Translations under genes and position numbers: made by a program | The notes under the pieces: model-generated | Seen by the model: the letters and a program-made list of their open reading frames with translations, nothing else | What the model was told of the DNA's origin: nothing | Databases searched by the model: none | Assembly: GCA_003049485.1 (NCBI GenBank) | Contig: PYST01000307.1 | Coordinates: 7,719-46,273, forward strand | DNA length: 38,555 nucleotides | From: Ophioceras dolichostomum | Taxonomy: Eukaryota > Ascomycota > Sordariomycetes > Magnaporthales > Ophioceraceae | Direction: 5' to 3' | Shown: piece by piece, positions 10,033 through 22,000 of the stretch | How the letters are laid out: the number at the start of each line of letters is the position of its first letter | Numbering within the stretch: position 1 is the first letter of the stretch

Positions 10033-10308
10033 CTAATAGTGTCCAGTACTTGAGCGCACGATCGTGGTCGTCTTGGGCCGTTTCGTTGCCACAACGGGCA
10101 CGGTCGATGTTGTCGTTCGCTGGGTTGATGTAGTAGGCGTCGAGCCAACCACTCGGGTCACCGTCTTGGTTGTGACGACCTGTTGAGCCGGCGCCTTGAA
10201 GCTGTTGGAGGTTGTGCCGCTATGGGAGGACGAGGTGGTCTGGCCGGCCTGCCATGTCTGCGCCCTCCTTACGGTAGTGGTGGGAACGGTACGTGTTTGA
10301 TACGACAT
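10033..10308 (-). CDS. Thr-rich basic small protein (hypothetical)
   Basis: A single-exon frame of 91 residues starting MSYQTRTVPTTTVRR. About 30% of residues are Thr, there are 11 Arg/Lys, and no Asp or Glu at all. It has no signal peptide, TM segment or cysteine. A TATAAG element on the minus strand near 10500-10505 lies about 190 bp upstream. I do not recognise the family. The composition could reflect a real disordered, strongly basic protein, or a chance open frame in an ACA/ACG-rich stretch. Conservation in related fungi would decide. Confidence 0.4.
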   Translation of the reverse strand: MSYQTRTVPTTTVRRAQTWQAGQTTSSSHSGTTSNSFKAPAQQVVTTKTVTRVVGSTPTTSTQRTTTSTVPVVATKRPKTTTIVRSSTGHY

Positions 10309-11533
10309 GGGACGGTGCGGTGTGCCGGGAGAGCGTTGTCGATGTGGATTGGATGTGTTGGGTGGTTGGTCGAATTTGTTGAAAGTGAGAGTTGGTTGTG
10401 TGGGGAAAGAACTTTCTGGAGTAGGGCTGAAAGGAGTAACAAAGTTGCGGAGAAGAGACCACCGGGAGAGAATATTATTAGAGGGAAGTCCGAGCTCGTC
10501 TTATAAAAAGAATTCAGAGCCGCTCAGGTTTGACGCAGGATGGGTCTAATGTTCGGCGCAGTGACCAATGCTCCCAAAAGCCGAAAGGGGTTGTGCAACT
10601 CGGCTCATTCTCCTCCAATCCCAATCGAGATTTTTCAGTCTTTCCACAGACTAAGCGACCACTACCCGTAGATTCCCGGTCGGGAGGTCTGATTTGAAAC
10701 GGCGAGGAGAGATGGCCGGCCTGGATTTTTGACTCAACCACTCCCGGCCAGGAGGCGGCCCGTTGACCTAACCTGACCTGATCAGAGCACGGTGATGCTT
10801 TTCTTGGTATTCGCATACGGATTAAAAGAGAACCAGAGAAGAGACATCGAATAGCACGTTCAGTGTTCCGAAAAGGGTTCTGCGGGAGGAACCAAAGCGT
10901 AGTTGTGCAACCCAATTCAAGTATTTCGTAAGATTTCGGGTCAGGTTCCCGCAAGGAGACACCTTTGCGATTGGCGATTGGCGCGGAAGCGAGAGCGGCT
11001 GTCCGCTGAACATCCCTACCTCGAATTCAGGGGGCTAACATCAGCTCTGGAAGGGGCCCCCGGCCCGAATTGCACTCTGGTGCCTTGCATCTCCATGGTG
11101 ATACCGGAATGCCGGTTGCTGCCAATTTCTCGCCCTCCTCGCCGATGTATTATCGTATGCATAGCCCCGCCCGCCTCACCTCGGCGACCGGAACAACTTA
11201 CTAGACCGGGGAAGGGGAATGAATGCATGAGGGAAGTACAGGGAGTAACGTCCTGAATTTCATAACTTGACTGGTGGAATATCTGCATGCCAGGGTGATG
11301 ACCAGGTAGGTAACCAACTGCAGCAAAGGGAGAGCGTGCCATCATCCGCGAGGAAACTGGACCCTTAGTTACACAGCCCAGGAGCGTCCGTGTATAAATA
11401 AGACGAGCCACCAACACCTCCCAACTCACCAAACGGAGCTCGATGACCACACCAACCACTAACAAGCTGCCCTGAACACTCACCGACACATCCAAGTCTC
11501 GCCTTACCATCACAACCCAACTCCACCGCCAAA
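10309..11533. other. intergenic region between divergent small genes
   Basis: No gene is supported. The minus-strand frame 10514-10954 (146 codons) has no motif. The right end holds the TATA box and leader of the secreted protein at 11534; the left end holds the possible promoter of the Thr-rich ORF. Confidence 0.5.
11391..11400 (+). promoter_or_regulatory. TATA box of the two-repeat secreted protein
   Basis: TGTATAAATA at 11391-11400 lies about 135-143 bp upstream of the ATG at 11534, a usual distance in filamentous fungi that leaves a leader of about 100 nt. The leader is C/A-rich and has no upstream ATG in good context. Confidence 0.6.
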
Positions 11534-11902
11534 ATGCTCTACAAACCCCTCCTCCTCGCCCCCTTCCTCCTCGCCGCCGCCGTCCTCGCGAACCCGGCCC
11601 CGGCCGTGGGCAAGCCCACTATCACCGCGACGGCCAAGCTCCCCGGCCCCAGCTACGCCCCCTGCGGCGGCAATTCGCCGAACGCACCCCAGTGCCCGGA
11701 GGGCTACATCTGCATCGACAACCCGCGCGTGCCCGGCTGCGGCCTCGCGTGCGACCGCCCGGGCATCTGCGTGTTCCCCGTCCGGTGCGGCGGGTTCGCC
11801 GGCTTTCCCTGCGAGCAGAGCGACCAGGTCTGCATCGACGACCCGCGCGACGACTGCGATCCTAAAGCGGGTGGGAATGATTGTATTGGGATCTGTGTGT
11901 GA
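11534..11902 (+). CDS. small secreted protein of two 6-cysteine repeats
   Basis: A single exon of 122 residues. The signal peptide is at about 1-19 (MLYKPLLLAPFLLAAAVLA), followed by a Pro-rich spacer. Two homologous units follow, each with six cysteines. Unit 1 runs CGGNSPNAPQC, CIDNPRVPGCG, and ends CDRPGICV; unit 2 runs CGGFAGFPC, CIDDPRDDCD, and ends DCIGICV. The shared core is CGG..., CIDnPR..., GICV. The frame ends directly after the second unit, so there is no membrane or GPI anchor. The family is a known type of fungal small secreted protein without an assigned function, as far as I recall; disulfide-stabilised extracellular folding is expected. The internal duplication is plain in the sequence. 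The ATG context is CCAAAATG. Confidence 0.85.
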   Translation: MLYKPLLLAPFLLAAAVLANPAPAVGKPTITATAKLPGPSYAPCGGNSPNAPQCPEGYICIDNPRVPGCGLACDRPGICVFPVRCGGFAGFPCEQSDQVCIDDPRDDCDPKAGGNDCIGICV

Positions 11903-12886
11903 GTGAGTGAATGAGTCAGTGAGGGGGGGACGATGGAGGTGAGGGTATATTGTAGTGTTTTTTGGGGGGTTGGTTAAGGGGAAAAAAGGGGTTGAGGGGA
12001 AGGAACGGGGTAGGGAGTGAGTGAGTGGTGTGGCGAAAACGGGGATTGCAAAACAGAAGAACTATGATATGCGGGCCATGAGGGGCATGGAGAGATATCG
12101 GGACAGGAGGAGGAATAGGGGCGAAGAGGTGGGAGATATTGGGAGAGACGTCGACGAGTGACCGGGTTCTGTGGGGACTGAGAGGAGGACCGACGCCTCA
12201 ACTATACAAGGCCTGGAGGAATTCGCAGTTCGCCTTGGTCTCAATCAACGCCCACTCTCCTCGCCATGGAGCCCGATCCTGAGGCAGAATGTGAACACGC
12301 TCATTTAATACCCTATTAGCAGCAGAGTACAGACGGCACTGCATTCCGGCGTGTACTACCGCATACTTATAAGTAGTACTTAGTCCTGGCAGTAAGACAG
12401 CAACCCCTGGGCAGCACTGCCTCAAATCAGCTCTTGTATGTTGCCCGGCTTGCGTAACGGTGTACTTATGCTGCACACAACGTATGAGTACTTTTCGTAT
12501 CATGGTGTCTCGAACTATAAGCAGGACACAGCGGCAGTTAAAATTGTGTTCTAACGTATGTTATTAATTGTAAACGATGAATACTAAACTAAAACACACT
12601 GAGTCCAGAGCGTAGGTTAGTATGGACCTAGGCAGGCAGGTATGGTTGTATGCAAACGCTCCTCCGCACATAGAAACCTGAAGAATTGCCTAATCTAGCT
12701 GAACCTGAAATAGGAAGTGCCGTGAGACCTAGGTCCGACGAAGAAGAGAGGACCCCTGACCAGAAAGAAACGAAGAGTCTATTCTAAAGAGAAGAAAAAG
12801 AACTCGTAGGCGAAAAATCACAAAACAAACAAACTCATCGACTCAGCATCCGTCACCGGGTCAGTACTGGATCGGACTGCATATCA
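11903..12886. other. convergent intergenic region
   Basis: It lies between the stop of the secreted protein and the stop of the chitinase (tail to tail). The first 200 bp are G-rich with GTGAGTGAGTGA-type short repeats. The rest is AT-richer, notably around 12530-12600. No gene is supported; both 3' untranslated regions must lie here. Confidence 0.5.
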
Positions 12887-14847
12887 TCACAGACACGCCG
12901 CCCACCACTCGTTCGAAACCTTGCAAGTGTAAGGCGGCTCGCACACCGTCGGGCCCTGGTAGCCGATCCCGCCGCACTGGTTCCAGTGGTGCGCGAACCC
13001 CGCTCCCGTCGTCGCCTGCGCTGGCGGAGCAGTAGTGATTGGCTCGACAGGCGGCCGACTCAGCGTCGGCGTCGCTGACGGGGTGCTGATCGGCTCAACG
13101 GGGGGCCTCCCGCCCGTGCTCATCGACGACGGGATGGTAAACGTCTCCCAGTGCCAGACCGTGCTAGTGGTGGTCGTCGTCGTGGTCGTCTCACCGCCCT
13201 GCCCCGGCGGCACAACCGTGACCGTAGCCGTGGTAGAAGTATACGTGTACGACGGCGACGCAGACGCCGACGCCTCCGGCTGACCCGGTCCCGATCCAGC
13301 TCCTCCTCCCGCACCAACATCACCATCCTTCACCGCCAGCGCACCAACCACACTATCCATGAACCCCAGATTCGCATACGTTTGCGACATATCCCAGATC
13401 ATGACGCCCCCAAAGCTCGCGAATCGCTTGCAGTACGTAATAATCGTCGCCAGGCTCGGTCCCGCCTGGTAGCCGTTTCCCGCGGTCTCGCTCCCGGGCA
13501 CGCCGAGGAGCACCTTCACCGGACGATCCGAGACAGAAGAAGCGTTGAGCGCCCAGGCGTCCCACTGCGCGAAGTTGAACGCCGCCTGCTCGACGCCATC
13601 GCCCGTCTTGAAGTTCTGCACGCCGCACCAGTTGTTGTAGAACTGCACCATCACGAAGTCGAAGCGCACCGCGGACGGGCCCGACAGGGCCGGGTCCATG
13701 GCTTGGTCGGGGAAGGGGCACTGCGGCGCGGCGCTGAGGTAGTAGAACTTCGTGCGACCGCCTGCTGGGGTAGAGGGTTGCTGTTGCTGTTGCTGCTCGG
13801 CAGCGTCCATGAGCGAGCGGAGGCGGCGGGCGAACGGGTTGAGGTTTGCGACGGTGGCTTCAAAGTCGAAGTCGAAGCCGTCGATGGTCGCGTCGCCGAA
13901 GGGTCGGGGATGAGCCGTGGCCGTGCCGGTCGCGATGTTGTCGGCGTTGGCGGCGGGAGGCGGCGGGGGGCCGAACATCGCCCAGAGCTTGTCGGCTGCG
14001 GCTACGGCGTCGGCTTCGGACTGGAAGCCGCCTTCGGTGTAGGTTGCGCCACCGAGGGAGAGGAGGATCGTCTTGCCATTGGCTTGGCAGGTTTTGATGT
14101 CCTCTCTGATGCGAGGACGGGGGAAGGAATGATTAGCCAGGCACCTAATAGGGACTTTTGCTTTGTGTTGGGATTGCTCATGGAGTGAGGTGGCTGGATC
14201 TCGTACTCGATCTCCGGACACTGGAGGAGCGTCGTGCCTGGGAACGACGTGCAGTTGTCACCCGCATTGGCGAAGTTTACCTGCGTCGGATTGACGATCG
14301 TGTGGACGAAGGCTAGCGGTATGATCTGGGCCGAAGGACGTTAGCGGGTTCAAAGGCTTCTGAGGAATTGGATTGGAACGGTGAATCTTCCTTACGGTGG
14401 GATTATCATCTGAAGCATTGAAGAATAACGGAGAAAGTTGGTCAGCTCAGGGCTCGCTTCGGAAAACAATAGCGTTTCAAGGGGGACCGTGATGGGCACT
14501 GTCCCGTACCTTCACAATAGTGCGCCAGTCGCTGTTGAGCGAATTCGCCGGACCCCTGGTGGTGCGAGTTTTGGCCTAGAAATTAGAGGTTGCGGTGACG
14601 TCGCAACACCAGACGCGTCAACAATCCGCCAACGAGGTTTTGTGCTAGGCCGAATCGGCCGGGAGGGAGGGAAGGAGGGAAGGGGGGAAAGGAGACACGC
14701 TTCTTGGCACATGGTCATACCCCAGTAGATCGCGAGATTGTTGCTTCCGTTGGAGTCGAAGCCGGCCATAACACTCGAGATTATGGCAAGCCACGACCAC
14801 AGGGCCAATAGCAGTGCCAGAGGGCCCGCGGTCGGTGGGGTTCGCAT
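12887..14847 (-). CDS. class III GH18 chitinase with C-terminal CBM1
   Basis: Five exons on the minus strand: 14847-14721, 14575-14510, 14409-14396 (14 nt), 14325-14207 and 14105-12887; 514 residues. Phase is kept throughout, and each join restores family motifs: IYWGQNS, AQQRLAHYCE, DDNPTIIPLAF, CPEIEEDIKTC. A signal peptide occupies about 1-28. The catalytic motif is intact (DGFDFDFE, whose last Glu is the proton donor), as are LSLGGATYTEGGF, VMVQFYNNWC and GGVMIWDMS. Two lineage-type insertions flank the catalytic strand: a Pro/Ala segment before it and a poly-Gln run (EQQQQQQP) after it. A Ser/Thr/Pro linker carrying a repeated RPPVEPI unit leads to a CBM1 with four cysteines (WNQCGGIGYQGPTVC, TCKVSNEWWAACL). 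It is predicted to be secreted and to hydrolyse chitin, in own-wall remodelling or against other fungi or arthropods; CBM1 adds cellulose/chitin binding. Confidence 0.95.
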
Positions 14848-16518
14848 GGTCGGTGCAAGTGATTCGAAGGAACGGGGAAGGAAAGAACAGAGAGGAACGG
14901 GCAATGGTGAGGTTCGAATTCCTGCTCAGCAGCAGGCTATGATAGATTCAAGCGATCTTGTAGGGAGTGGTGCAAGTCAAGTTGAGGTTTCGAGATCAGT
15001 GAAGAAAAGTCCGGTTCACGGTGAGGTTTTGTGTGCACGGAAAGGAATGGGTGGACGGGCAACTGGGGCCAGTATTTGTTTACCTGTGCTCACGGGGTGA
15101 TTGTTCTCTTCAAGCTCGGGATATCTCCGGGGGGAATGGTTGTCGGGTCAAGCCCCTCGCCGTCGACGAGTGAGTGAGGAAGCCACCAGGCGCCCATAAA
15201 TCTGGGGCTGGGAGAGGACACAAGAGGCATGATTCGATGCCCTGAGAAAATAATATGAACAAGTTTGACTGGACTAAGCAAGCGATGACCCGAGGTTGAG
15301 TTCCTCGGTGTCCTCGCTTGTCAGTAGCCCTCTCGCCCCCTTGTCATTGGTCACACACTGCACGTCCACCAGTCAGTGATTTCGTCCGTCGTACAGTTGC
15401 CACGGAGGTGGTACCAGATCATCCGGTGACATGCAGCGCCAGGGATAGGTGTAGAGCCGTTTTTGTGATGCGTGGATTTCGGGGCCTGACTGGTCTCGCT
15501 AGAGACGACGTTGCTAGCCGGGTACAGGCTATATCGACAGAACGAACAGATTGTTATCTCGGATCAACTACAGATCCAGAAATACAACTCGGACCAAAAT
15601 GGAGAATGTCCACCAAGGAGGCCTGCTAAAACAAAAACGACCCGAAAATCTCTGCCGGACATGACCTTGCGCCGTTCCGTCCGAGGTTTGGTAGGTTGCG
15701 GTTCGGTCCGGTCCTGCAGCGGCTATGATCGGATGAAGTTCTGCCTTCACCATCCCTTTGTACGTTTCCGTCACATTCACTCAGCTTGGCTCCGGTCCAG
15801 ACCCCTGTGGTTCATTGCCTCCAGATGTCACTATCTGCCAGAGTTAACCAAGTGTGTGGCACAACTGGTCTCAGAAGCTGTGCTGTGCCGCTGTCGTGCA
15901 ACTCCAGGGGTATCCTAACCAAGCCCTGATGCCACAGACACTCCGGCAGCTGCCATCAGTCACGGGAAGGTAAACACAACCTCGTACGAGACGACAGCGG
16001 ATAGATTCGGGTTAACCCGAGCCACCATTATCACCGTTGCGGTCCAGCTTCCCTCCCGCAACCGTTGCCGTTAAGTGCCGTCAGGACTCCGCCCCGATCT
16101 CCCATGCGGCCGAGATCGGAAATCCGTGATCCGAATATGAACACACAAGGCGGCAACAGAGGCGAGTTGCAGTTGGCTGATGCACCAAGCTCGCCTGGCA
16201 AGTCTGAGCAAACATGACTGGGGCTAAGGTGGCGACGGACTCATTTCATATCCTCCAACATCCGTCAACTGCCGGACACGTGAAAACTCAGGCGGTCTGA
16301 GCTGGCGACAAGTGGGAAATGCGTAAGGGCGTCTCCATGACAGCGCCGTGATATATGATGATCATCACTCGTGTAATGCAACGCCAACCCCTCGCCCCCA
16401 ACCCATCACACGTAGCACCTCGCCCCTGTCGTCCATCCCCATCACTCACTCACACATCCCACACCAACCGAACTGTACTTTGCTGCGCTATACTGTCCTC
16501 CCCCTCTTACCCACTCTG
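14848..16518. other. intergenic region upstream of the chitinase, downstream of the methyltransferase
   Basis: No gene is supported over 1.67 kb. Plus-strand frames at 15318-15629 and 15511-15918 and the frames at 16348-16962 lack motifs; the last are antisense shadows of the methyltransferase. The chitinase promoter should lie in 14848-15300 on the minus strand, but no clear TATA box was seen there. Confidence 0.5.
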
Positions 16519-17998
16519 TCACTCCGGCTTCTGCGCCGCCCAAAACCAATACTGGAAATACCGATGCCTGCTCGTATCCCTCGCGCACTGCCTCAGCTTC
16601 GCCCCCCACACCTCCCTCTCCTCGACGGAATACCCCAGCTTCTCAAACGGCTTCCCGAACATCGCGCTGGCGGACTGCTCCAGTATGATGCGCGAATACT
16701 CGCCCACGACGCGCAGCGTGCGGTCTCTCGCCCAGGGCCCCAGCGGGATCTTCTTCATCACCGGTCTGATGTTGACGAACCCCGCTGCTTCGAGCGGGCC
16801 ACGGAGCCGGGGCCCGATCTCGACGTCCATCCCGAACATGACCATGGCGCGGAGCGACGTCTCGTAGTAGGCCACTACCACGTCGTCGGCTGGCATTGTG
16901 CCATCGTCGGAACGGGGCTGGCCGAAGACTTCTTGGAATTCGATCCAGCCGCCTGGTTTTAGGTGTCTGTTTTGTGGGGAGGTACGGCCCCGTTAGTAGT
17001 TGGTAAGCGAGTAGTTGGCAAGCGAGTAGGCAGTAAGCGACACATCGTCAGTCACGATATACCATCGTGATGTGGAGAAGGAGAGAGATGAAGAGGGGGT
17101 GATGGTGGTGGTGACGCACTCGAAGCAGTGGTTCAGCACCTTGGGCAGATCGCGCAGTATGACGGCCATGCTGCGCAGGTGGATGAAGTCCCAATTCGAG
17201 CCGTTGGCCCAGACGTCCTCCTCGATGTCGTCGATAATAAAGCGGAGATTCGGCGGCACCCATTTGGGTTGGATAGCGGAGAGGTCGATGCCGAGGACGG
17301 AGGCGCTGGGGAACTTGTCTGCCATTTCGATTGCCCATATGCCTGCGACGAGCCACCGGACGTCTGTTGTCAGCACCGGCGTACCGGCCGGCTCGACGTA
17401 AAGACGACAGGGTAAATAAGTGGCTTGCTTTCTCCAGGGAGGTGACGCACCTGTTCCCGTCCCGATGTCCAGGATCTTCTGCGGATTAGATCCGATCGGC
17501 GAGATGTAGAGCTCGCCATCCTAGGTCCCAAACACCGTAAATGTCTTATCAGCCCGTGGACCGTTTCTCTATTTGTCAATTCGTGCAGGGCGCAAATCGG
17601 CATACCGTAAGCTCAAGCATCATCGCATGTTTCATGTCCTCGCGGTTCTGCTCGACATCGTCATTCGGAATCGGGTACCGCCCGTACTTGTACGAGTGGT
17701 ACCGCCGCCCGTTCTCGAATGCGTGCTGGTACACGCTTGACGACACCGAGGTCGATGCCAGCGACGAGCCCGCGTCCCATCCCGCTTCCAAGAACTCGTC
17801 CTCCTCGGTGTCTGCTCCCGGCGTCTCAGCCTCAATCGGCTGCTCGGCTGGGCCCTGGGATCCGGTCGCGGGGACGCCGCTCCCCTTCGGAGAATCTGGT
17901 TTCGTCTTGGGAGATTCTGGTTTTTTGCCCTTTTCTGGCTCCCCGCTGGAAGCTCTTGATTCCTGGGCTTTCGTCGACTGGCCGGGCTTTGATGCCAT
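16519..17998 (-). CDS. LaeA-like SAM-dependent methyltransferase
   Basis: Four exons: 17998-17606, 17520-17451, 17342-17120 and 16966-16519; 377 residues. The joins rebuild the family strings ELTDGELYISPIG, ILDIGTGTGIWAIE and CFEHLKPGGWIEFQEV. Residues 1-75 are a disordered Lys/Ser/Pro/Glu-rich tail. RRYHSYKYGRYPIPNDD follows, then SAM motif I DIGTGTG (149-155) and the post-I motif VLGIDLS with its acidic residue; these define a class I methyltransferase of the LaeA/TAM type. Such proteins include the secondary-metabolism regulator LaeA and many uncharacterised paralogues; this one is better called LaeA-like, as the substrate is unknown. No signal peptide or TM segment is present, so it is probably nuclear or cytosolic. 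It is 306 codons away from nothing similar: both neighbours are unrelated. Confidence 0.9.
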
Positions 17999-19098
17999 AT
18001 TCTGTGATTGTGATGCCGATCAGTTCACTAGCCGCTAGTGGGTGTTGATCGGTGGCGGGGTGGACAACACGCTGGGATGAGGTTGTTTGTCGTCGAGCTT
18101 ACCAGAAATTTTCACATGCAATGGAATCCTGGCAGGAGGGAACAGGATTTAAAAAATGCATGTCTGGGATCCGTTGAAGGGGGGGGTAGGGGGTATTTGG
18201 ACAGGTGATATAACTGGGGCCGACCAGACGATAGATCGGATGGGGAACAAAGAAGGGACACGACGGATGCAAAGCCAATTGGCCGGTCCGGTTTTCCTCT
18301 CCGAAAGCTCGCAGCATTTTGAACCGCCAACACGTTCATGCGCGTGCAAGCTTTCTGACATCGATGGGAACATCGGAGCGTGTTCCCCTTGGGCGGGTTG
18401 GAATTTTTTTTTTGTCGGTGGCGAACAGAACACGGCACGGTGCAGCTTGAGGATGCGCCAACATGCATACGGGCTGGCATATAATGTCTGTCCAGTCAGC
18501 GATGGGGATGCCCGGAACGGCAGGCGCTCAATCTGGTCGATGTAACCCCCCGCGGCCATGGCGTGTTTCGCCTGCCCGGATATGCCCAACGTCGCTTGAT
18601 CACTTGTGCTCTTTGCCGTTCTGGTGCTCCCCGCCCGCTTCCCATCAGTCGCAGGGGTTGAGAGTGATTTCGAGCTGCTTTGATATCAGATCTCGCCCAC
18701 ATCGGGTAGCTGTCGTTGGCAGGACATTAATGCCAACAACACCAGTCGCATGCCTCGCCAAGCAGGTATTAGCTCACTGTTGAGTTGAGAGCAGGGAATC
18801 ACTAGCCTGAATCATTAGAAGCACGCCACTACGTGCGTCCTCGTTTGCGTCTTGAGTTTCCAGTGAGCGGTACCCATCTCTAGCCAGTCCGCAGAAAATG
18901 AAATTGGCCATTGCTTCGTGAAATGAAATCGAGGAACGGTAGGAAGAATCAAGGCTACCTAGAAACCAACAAACTCGACCCGAGGAACGCTTGGGAAAGA
19001 AAATAGAAGAAAGAAGAATCCCTCGAGAAAGAACTGAGAGTAGTTAGAAAAGCGAAATATCAAGGAAGAAGGAAACAGCAGTCTGTCAGCCAACCGAA
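17999..19098. other. intergenic region between methyltransferase and NACHT-ankyrin gene
   Basis: No gene is supported. Minus-strand frames at 18099-18589 overlap each other in all three phases and have no motif. The part next to 17999 is the methyltransferase promoter; the part next to 19098 is the 3' region of the ankyrin gene, purine-rich around 18960-19080. Confidence 0.5.
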
Positions 19099-22000
19099 CT
19101 ACCCTCTCCTTCTCCCGTTTCGAGCTGGCTTGGGCAGTTGCGGATGCCATCGACATTCATGTTTCCAGCTTGCATCTATGGTGCACATCTGCTCCGGTGG
19201 GTTGACCTCGACCGGGCGGAAGTAGCCGTCGGGGTGGATGCGGACCGACTCCTGCGGCACCAGCCTCGACGGTCTGCACGTCCGCCGGTTACCAATTTCA
19301 GAAACGACCAGCCCCCTCATGTCCCGCGCGATGCAACGGAGCCGTATCAAATACGCCATAGACGACTCTGTGGCGCGCCGCTCCTGCTGACCATGGATGA
19401 CCAGCTCGAATTTGGTGGGACCGCTCCAGGGCTTCAGAACCGGCTCGGCCGCCTCCGTTGACGGCCCACCGCCAATAGTTGATGAGTGCGCAGCGGGTGA
19501 GTCGTGGAGCCGCTTCTGGTCCGAGAACCGGCCAGCGATGAGCCAGCGGGCGATTTCCTCGCTGTGCTTCGCCATCTCGACGGCCGAGATCGTTTTCCCC
19601 TTGTGGTCTTGGTAGCAGATTGCCGCGCCCCGCCGCACCAGGGCCTTGACGGCTCCGAAGTGCCCGTATTTGCACGCTATCATCAGAGCAGTCCCGTAGT
19701 CGCAGCTCTCAAATTCCATGTCGGCCCCGAGAGTGAGGAGGTTCTCAACAGCCTGTACCTTGTCAAGTGATGCAAAATGGCACAGTGGGCTCCGGCCTTC
19801 ATTTGGTTCGAGGCCTACAAGGCGCGCCAGTCCGCCACTCCCAAGCTTGCGGCGAAACTGCCTGAAACTTGTTGTGAGGGAAGGGAGGTAGGAATAGACT
19901 GCGACGCGATTCTCAAGCCAGGAGCCGGATGGGGGGACCTCATCGAGCTTTATGTTTCCATTCAAGAAGAAAGAGGAGAATTTGGGGTTTTGCAATGCTC
20001 TCTCGATCGGTGTTGTGCGATTGTCATTGTTGTCGTCAAAGGGGTCCACACCTAGGCTTTGAAGATGGAAGAAGAGTTCAACAGATTGAACAACATGAAG
20101 CACAGTCAGACCACGCCAATCTCTGGCATTAGGATCTGCACCGCCACCCAAAAGAAGGCGGGCAAGGGAGTCACGGCCGTGAAAAGCGGCAAGCGCTAGT
20201 GGTGTAGCTCCGTGACACTGCTTAGCTTCGGTAGGAGCTCCGTACTCGAGAAGTGCTCCAACGGTTGCCGCCTGGCCGATGTTATCCGACTGGATGGCAC
20301 GATGTAGTGGCGTGTTGAGGTTACTGTCCCGAGAATCGCTCCTGGCGCCGTATTGAAGCAGACAGCGCACGGCGAGCCGATTCCCCGACTCAGCCGCGAG
20401 GTGCAGCACTGTGCTACCAGCCGTGTCAAGACTTTCGCCGAGAGCCGCGGAAAGAGTTTGATGGCGAACCACGGATCTAAAGGTAGGTACATTGCATTCC
20501 AAGGCGAGGTGACGGTTAGTGAAGGGTGCTGGGGGTAATCTAGCTCGTTTGATCTGTGACACGTACCGGCATGTTTGCGCATGCTGCCTCGCATGATAGA
20601 GCAACATCTTTAGGCCTTTCAGGTTCCAAGTCTTCGTGGCATCCCAGGAGAATTTAGCGAGTTCGCTGTACAGATCGCCACCCTCTAGAACGTATGTGGA
20701 TAGTGCCCGTGACAAGCAGCGATTGAGCTTCTGGCGCCGAAGAAGTTGCCCGAGGATGGGCCCTTGGCAGGACTGCTTGAGAACAGGGGCTCCACCATCC
20801 AACAGCCATTCGACAATCTCGGGAGATTGAGAACTGATGGCGGTCACCAGCGGAGAGCAGCAGCCGCAAGACATGTCTATGTCAAGGGGACAGCCTTGCT
20901 GATGAAGGGTTCGGCACCAGTCAATGTTGCGAGATCTGATGGCAATCTCGAAAGCTTTCGCCCACGCAACGGATTGGGTTCTCGACAGAGTTGTGGCTTC
21001 TGGTCCCTTTTGAGCGGCGCGACAACAACAGTCGATGATTTCGCGGTTGTTGGAGAATAGCGCATCCAGCAACGGTGTCATGCCCTGGGCATCAGGGGTC
21101 GACCGGCTTCCAAGCTCGAAGAGAAGTTGAACAGTTAGAAGATGCCCGCCTCGTACGGCGTGATGTAGTGGCAAGCAACCGTCAATCGCAGGAACACTGA
21201 CGTTGGCACCTCGTGAATGTAAAAGTCGGATGATCTCAGCGTGCCCGGACATCGCCGCAAGATGCATGGGCGTGCTTCCGAGGCTAGTCTGACAATCTAG
21301 GTCGTTCAGCAATCCTTCGTCGAGGTAGAAACAAACCGTTTCGTGGTGACCATGGAGAGCACAAATATGCAGGGCGGATACATTTGAGTCCAATACCTCA
21401 TCGCGCAGGGGAGGGCGATAGCGCAGAGTGCAGGTTTGCTTCCAGTTTATCCGGCGGTCTCGGTCATAGTCTCGGTGGACATCCCTCAAGTCCTGGTGTC
21501 GGCCTTTCATAGCCAAGGCGAGCGGAACGTCCAGGCCGCTCCTGTCCTGGATTGTAGGGTCCGCTCCATGTTGAAGAAGAGTGAACAGCGCCCCGCTGGA
21601 ACCCACGACTATGTCCCATATAAGAGGCGTTGCCTGCTCCTTGGAAAGGCAGAGAAGGTTGGGGTCGGCACCACGCTCCAGGAGCGCCACGGTCATCCAC
21701 AGGGGTGCTTTAAAAGCCACTAAAAGATGAAGCAAGCCTAATCCGCGATGACTGACCTCGTTGAGGTTATGTACGTCAGCACGCCTGAGGAGTCGATCGA
21801 ACACCTTTTCGCCGTTCCAGCTCTCAACCATATCTTCGCACGCAAATTCGAGCACGTTCCGACCGTCGACTCGTTTGTCCACGCTGACCCCAACTTTTTG
21901 AAGAAGGACGCATACAAGCCTCTCATCCGCCTGCGCGACCGATAATTTCAGTAGACGCACGGAGTCCAGAGTTTTGCTGAATGACAGCAGATGCTTCGTC

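Noticed and set aside
10514..10954. 146-codon minus frame
   Set aside because: No motif, no context, composition like surrounding intergenic DNA.
5444..12886. A complete RiPP or polyketide cluster around the UstYa gene
   Set aside because: No precursor with repeated Kex2-flanked cores, no peptidase, no PKS/NRPS and no transporter or regulator is present in this stretch.
13151..14188. 345-codon plus frame opposite the chitinase
   Set aside because: Arg-rich antisense shadow of the GC-rich chitinase exon.
14905..14935. tRNA T-loop-like word GGTTCGAATTCC
   Set aside because: No matching acceptor stem, D-arm or anticodon arm upstream; chance match.
18099..18589. Three overlapping minus frames near the methyltransferase promoter
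   Set aside because: They overlap in different phases, share no motif and lie where the promoter must be.
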